NCBI GenBank assembly: GCA_004194705.1
Contig: SADC01000322.1
Location: 310,001 to 374,000, forward strand
DNA length: 64,000 bases
Direction: 5' to 3'
Source of the DNA: Ditylenchus dipsaci
Taxonomy: Eukaryota; Nematoda; Chromadorea; Rhabditida; Anguinidae
The notes under the pieces are model-generated. The model was not told the DNA's origin, made no database searches, and worked only from the letters and a program-made list of their open reading frames with translations. The position numbers and the translations under genes are program-made. Numbering within the stretch: position 1 is the stretch's first letter; each line of letters starts with the position of its first letter. Shown in pieces: positions 59,179 to 64,000 of the stretch.

Positions 59179-61822
59179 CTATTCAGTTTCCTCCAAACTC
59201 AAATGAGTTATCTTTGTGAAGTCAAACTCTTCGGTGGTTCCACGCTTGAAGATGTCAAGTACGTCTTTGCAAGTTGTCTCAAAGTGGGTGGTGGGGTCGT
59301 AGGAACAAGAAATGAACACTTGCGACTCATAGCCCATGTCTGTTGGCTCATAAACATCGGAAATTCGGATGAATCTACAAAAAAAGTTATTAGAAATTCA
59401 TCCAATTTTTTTGTTTATAAAACACATTTCCGAATACGAACGACCTGCGACTCGCTACAAATTGTGACTCTCCACAGTTTTTTTCCAATTGGCGCGTTTT
59501 GGTACTCAGTCTGGACACGTTTGAGTCCTTCCTAACGTGCGCTGGCCTACCCTTGCCTAAGCCTAAGGCCTAAGTTAAAAAAAAATTAAAAGAACATGCA
59601 AAAAACAGTCAAAAAAATGAAATTAAAAAATTCAAAATTGTAGCGAGTCGCAATTTTTTTTCGAATACTACTTTTAAAAATGACCAAATTTAAATATCCT
59701 GGTAAAAAGAAAATTTAAAAAAATGCTGCACATCTAAATTCAAAATTTGTGCCACATGGCTTAACTTTGTTTTTACTGGCTCTTAGATAGGATTGTCGAA
59801 TGTTCGAAATTTTTAAATCTTCGAGTCGAGTCGATATTCGAAAAAAGTCGAATATTTTCGAATAATATTCGAAATCGAATATTTGAGTCGACAACCCTAC
59901 TCTTAGACATATTGGGTGCTAGTGTAGAATCCAATGCAAATTTCTCTTTAGTCCCCCTGTTGATTTTTTGTTTTTTCTTAAACACCACGAGCTTTACTGA
60001 TTTCTTTTTTCGTTGAGCACTCAAAAATCTCGAATTTTTTACTTCTCAGTAATGGGTCCAAGTAGTTGAAGACCAGGAATGATCTCAGCCTCAGGGTTGT
60101 TAGTTTCCACAGTTGTGGACACCATAGCTATATACCATCCCTTAGGAGTCACTAAGTTGGCTTGAGAGACGCAGGAAATGTAGATATCTGCAAGACCAAT
60201 GTTTAGATTTTTTCCTCACATCTAACTGAAAATGTCATACCAAAGTTCCGTCCTACTTGCTTCTGAGGAATAATGATTTGACAGCTGGCTGCATCCTTAG
60301 TGTCCGGAATCGGGTGGTTGAGCAGACATATAGCTCTAATCACCTGACCTGTCTTCTTGACACGAGTGCTGTCCACATATGATGGGTCACAGTACAACTG
60401 TAATGATGATTTTTTGTTAAAAAATAATCATATTTCTCTTTTTGAACTAAACCTTACCTGTTTGCACTTGGCAGTCTCTGTTCCACTCTTCACACCCACT
60501 ACTTTTCCATTAGCGTCGTAGACGATCTCGTCCACAGGTTTGTCCAGCATGTAAGTGCCTTTAGAAGATAATCTTTACTACTTTATCTACTAAGTTCATT
60601 AAAAATACCTCCATAGATGGCACTCAAACGAGCAAAGCCTTGAGGCAACTCTCCTAACCCATATAGTGGGTACAAGTATGGAGACTTGCCGTAACGAGCA
60701 AGTGAATCACTGTACAAGCGGATTCTCTCCACAGTCTCCATGTAAGGCAACTGCTTGTACTTGTCGTCACGGTACAGAGCAAGAGCATGACCAGTAAAAT
60801 CAGCTGTATTTTCATCAAGCCCGAACTTTTCATAAACCTAAGTTTTCAAAAAAGTTAAAAATGCCCATTGAAGGCTCTAGAAGCTATACTAGTTACCTGC
60901 TGCATGTTGGCAGAGGTCGGGTTTAAGCCCTCCCATGTTTTTTCATCTTTAGGGTCAAAGGTTTGAACCCAGACCAAAAACTTCTTGAAGCGTCGTTTTT
61001 CAAACATTCCCATCAAACCTAAACTCCATAACTGACTTTGTAATAAAGTAAAAACAAATTTACTGGTTGCCAGAGCTTCCATCTCATCAGCTGGCACCTT
61101 GTACACTTTGCCAGCTTTGTACACAAAAGAGCCCTCAATGGACTTGAACTCCAAGTAACGGGTCACTCCAGTGTGGATCAAAAGCTTGACCTACAAAAAT
61201 TAAGATAAACAATAAAATATATCCAGTGGTGCAAGTTAACTGACCAAAGCTCCATTAGCCATCAGAAACTTAGGGATTAAATCAACGTTCCAGTCGCGCC
61301 CTCGTCCCATGTCTTCCGAAGGTTTGGCATTAGCACCTACATATTTACTTGGTACTAGTTTAAAGTTATTGTCTTGAGGCTTGGACTGAATGGAGGTCGG
61401 AATTCGATAGTCCGATTCTAATTTTTTATTTTTCGTGTCCAACTGTCGGAAGGTCATTGTTTTCATGGGAAAACTCTTGAGAATAGCTGAAATCACTTCA
61501 CAGAATGTAAAAATGTCGAAAACTCGCAGAGCTAAGGGACCTCAAATACCTCGACATCCGACCTCTATTGTGGCCACCCTATTAAGCTCAAGATCTACCA
61601 TGGAATTGTTCAAAAAGTTGCTCCAAGGGAGTCAATGAAGCAGACTCTCCACCGTAGTAGTTGTTTCTATCGATATGCAATACTTTTTTGCCGGATACGG
61701 ACAGCATTCCTGACAAAATGCATTCCTAGAGCAGTAAATTAGTATCATCTTATTAGTTTGTGAAAAATGTGAAAGACCTTCAAGCCTGTGCCAAGCACAA
61801 TAGCATCGTAAACCTCATCCAT
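59179..61822 (-). CDS. gdi-1: Rab GDP dissociation inhibitor (10 exons, 446 aa)
   Basis: Exons (minus): 61822-61778, 61725-61599, 61336-61245, 61190-61064, 61018-60897, 60837-60609, 60558-60458, 60397-60241, 60187-60043, 59374-59179; 1341 nt with matching phases. The protein extracts prenylated GDP-bound Rabs from membranes and recycles them through the cytosol. Family marks in order: [19 protein letters not shown] (dinucleotide-fold-like start), [141 protein letters not shown], and the end [14 protein letters not shown]. Length is essentially that of animal GDI. It has no C-terminal CaaX, as expected for GDI against REP. A large antisense ORF (58897-59535) is a shadow. Confidence 0.97.
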
Positions 61823-64000
61823 TTTGTTTCAAAATCTAAAATATTCTACTCAAAAAGTGTTCAAAGTATACTAAATGAGCAGCAACTATATAATACAGTG
61901 ACCAAATTTGTAAAATTAGTTGTCGGAGAGACAAAACTTTCCAAATTTTAACAGGATGGGAAAATATATAGAGTAGAAATGCGCAGTAAATTATCCAACA
62001 AATCCACATAAAGAGGCGGCCAACATTACCACCACCATAACCAAAGAAAGAAAATCGTTAATTGGCGTACTGTTTGCTGCGCATATACTTACGCAAATTC
62101 AAATATTCTTTTTGTTCGGTTATTTCAAAGAGCTAAGCTTACACGTAAAAAGTTCAGGGTGACTTAATTTTTTCTCATTAACTTTTTTTATTTTATATGA
62201 TTCCGACGAGATATTTTTTTGTTCGAAAACTGACACTCTAGGCAATAGAATGACACCTAATTTGCAGTAAACTCTTTGAATTTTACGGACAAAAATAACT
62301 ATGATTTCACTCATACTCCCCGTTTTCACCACTTTGACTAGTCAAAAGTTTAATTGAGTGTTCAGCGCATTTACATCTAAACATCATGTTGGAGCTCAGT
62401 TTAAGAGCTACAAACCCATTTCACAGAATAATTTCTGAAATTGTGAGTGTTGAGATATGGCTTTTTTAAGATTAATTTCTTTAAAAAATGACTAAAATCC
62501 GAAAAATTGGAAAAACTTGGATTTTGGTCCTTCTTTCAAATAAATTGATATTTTTAAAAAAGACATATCTCAACACTCACAATTTCAGAAATTGTTCTGT
62601 GATGGTTTTGTAACTCTTGAACTGCGCTAAAATGTTGTGAAAGCGCTGAATACTCAATTGAACTTTTGACTAGTTGAAGTGGTGAAAATAAGGAACATGA
62701 GTGAAACCATAGTTATTTTTGTCCTTGAAATTTAGATGTGTTTACCAAAGAGGTTAATGCAAATTAAGTGTCATTCTATTGCCTAGAGTGTCAGCTTTTG
62801 AACAAAAAAAATCTCGTCGAAATCATATAAAATAAAAAAGGTATGGTCGAAATTCATTCATGAGAGAAAATTGGTCCACCCTGTACATTTTCTGGTTCAA
62901 AGAGCTTGTGGTTCGTAAAATAAAAGTTGTAAATATGATTGCCGATGCTTACTGTTCTTCCTCAATTTAATGGCCCCCTCTTGAGTTCAAAATCATGTTC
63001 TCGGCATTGAGTCTTCGACATATTTTTTGAAGACATCTCTCAGGCAAGTTACAACATCTTTTGTAGCCTATGAACTTGCATGAGAGAAATTTTTAAAAAA
63101 TGGTTAAAAACACAATTATACAAACACGTTTTTTGAATTTAGGGGAGGGGTCGACTTTAATAGAGTAGATACGGTATTGTGTGTACAAAAAAGCAGGGTT
63201 CTCAAACCCTGTTAAATTTAATCGATTTTAACACGCGTTGAAATTGTCTATGAAAATTCTAATTTTTCTCTGCCTTTTCATCTGTACTTCTGTCTAACAC
63301 TTCTTCCACTGTAAAAAGTCAAGTTGTGCAGGAATTTCAGCTCTACAACTTTACTTTTCACCGTGAAAGAAGTAAAAAGTAAAAAAATCAAAAGTACAGA
63401 TGAAAAGGCAAAGGAAAATTGGAATTTTTATAGAAATTTTAACACGTGTTAAAATCAATTAAATTTAACAGGTTTAAGAACTCCGCAAAAAAAGTTCTCT
63501 GATAGAATCAAAAATATGATTTATGTGCGGCAAAGAATATATACAGCAATGTACAGTATACACGTTGAGGTTAGATTTCTGATACAATATATTCTGTCTT
63601 CTTTTTATATTTACATGTCAATATACTCTTCTTATACCATGTCTGCGAGCCCCTGTAAGTGCTCAGAAAGGCCTCTTAGCTTAACTTTCAGTTGTCCAAT
63701 TGGAACTGAACCGTCGGATACTATTGCCAACAGCATAGGCGATATCCTAAATTGTTTAGACAAATATTAAAAAGACTGCTAAAAATTGATAAACTAAACC
63801 TCATGACTGCAATCATGCCTGCATCACATGAAATTAACATTTCTGTGAGCTCATCTCGCACGCCTTAACAGAAAATTGATGACTGGATGGCCCTATATGA
63901 GAAGCTTAATGTTTTTTGATCTGGTCACTCCTTTCGGTTCTTATGCTTAGGCTTAGGCGCAGGGTGCCCAGCTTGTGTTAGGATGGGCTCGAAAATGTAT
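61823..64000. other. 3' flank: repeats and an unassigned small ORF
   Basis: A family E foldback occupies 62146-62886. A further palindrome lies at 63200-63480 (TTAAATTTAATCGATTTTAA / 'TTAAAATCAATTAAATTTAA' arms). An 84-codon open frame at 63516-63770 begins in low-complexity TATA-rich codons and has a cysteine-bearing end (SPCKCSERPLSLTF); I cannot say whether it is a gene. The last 60 bases match the GTAGGCCAGCGTTTGTTA repeat family. Confidence 0.5.
62146..62886. repeat. ~740-bp foldback, family E (CAGGGTG ends)
   Basis: Left TCAGGGTGACTTAATTTTTT, right AAATTGGTCCACCCTGTAC. The arms pair 'TTTTATATGATTCCGACGAG' with 'CTCGTCGAAATCATATAAAA', 'TGACACTCTAGGCAATAGAA' with 'TTCTATTGCCTAGAGTGTCA', and 'GAGCTACAAACCCATTTCAC' with an inverted copy near 62605. 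Confidence 0.85.

Noticed and set aside
58897..59535. 212-aa open reading frame on the plus strand, the longest in the window
   Set aside because: Its second half is exactly antisense to the last Rab GDI exon (59179-59374), it has no family resemblance, and it runs into repeat sequence; a shadow frame.
63516..63770. 84-aa plus-strand ORF near the right edge
   Set aside because: Low-complexity start and no recognisable motif; a donor/acceptor pair inside it (63656, about 63691) leaves the frames inconsistent. Not called as a gene.

Overview
This is a repeat-rich, AT-rich eukaryotic (animal) window. Every convincing gene is split by GT-AG introns, many only 43-60 bases long with TTTTAG/TTTCAG acceptors. 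The gene content (a GAR-type muscarinic receptor, frequenin/NCS-1, Rab GDI, a divergent G-alpha, MATH-like and ShKT secreted proteins, a GPB5-like hormone subunit) points to a nematode or close relative. The heavy load of foldback and MITE-like repeats would suit a large, repeat-rich nematode genome; that placement is inference. All exon models below were joined by hand. Exon phases were checked to agree, except where a break is reported.

Layout: (1) 367-4684 minus, ZNF800-like zinc-finger/AT-hook gene, 15 exons. (2) 4.7-8.1 kb, repeats. (3) 8152-11165 plus, small coiled-coil protein. (4) 11.2-17.1 kb, repeats including a CGGTGCCG minisatellite. (5) 17154-19578 plus, NCS-1/frequenin. (6) 19998-20722 plus, secreted ShKT protein. 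(7) 22899-25084 and 26663-28983 plus, a tandem pair of membrane-anchored MATH-like paralogues separated by a ~700-bp foldback; each copy carries a different lesion. (8) 29664-32086 plus, a divergent G-alpha whose two catalytic residues are replaced and whose frame is broken once. (9) 32263-32870 minus, two 3' exons of a GPB5 (thyrostimulin beta)-like hormone gene, tail to tail with G-alpha. (10) 32.9-37.1 kb, Tigger/pogo-like and other MITEs. (11) 37102-44805 minus, muscarinic acetylcholine receptor, 13 exons, introns filled with palindromes. (12) 45-59 kb, almost only repeats. (13) 59179-61822 minus, Rab GDP dissociation inhibitor, 10 exons. (14) 61.8-64 kb, repeats.

Several genes belong to neuronal signalling (mAChR, G-alpha, NCS-1) or secretion (GDI, GPB5, ShKT), but nothing shows that they are co-regulated. 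The most unusual content is the foldback repeats: two loci share a conserved core hairpin flanked by inverted tandem arrays whose unit differs between loci, and three foldback elements carry tRNA-like or B-box ends.
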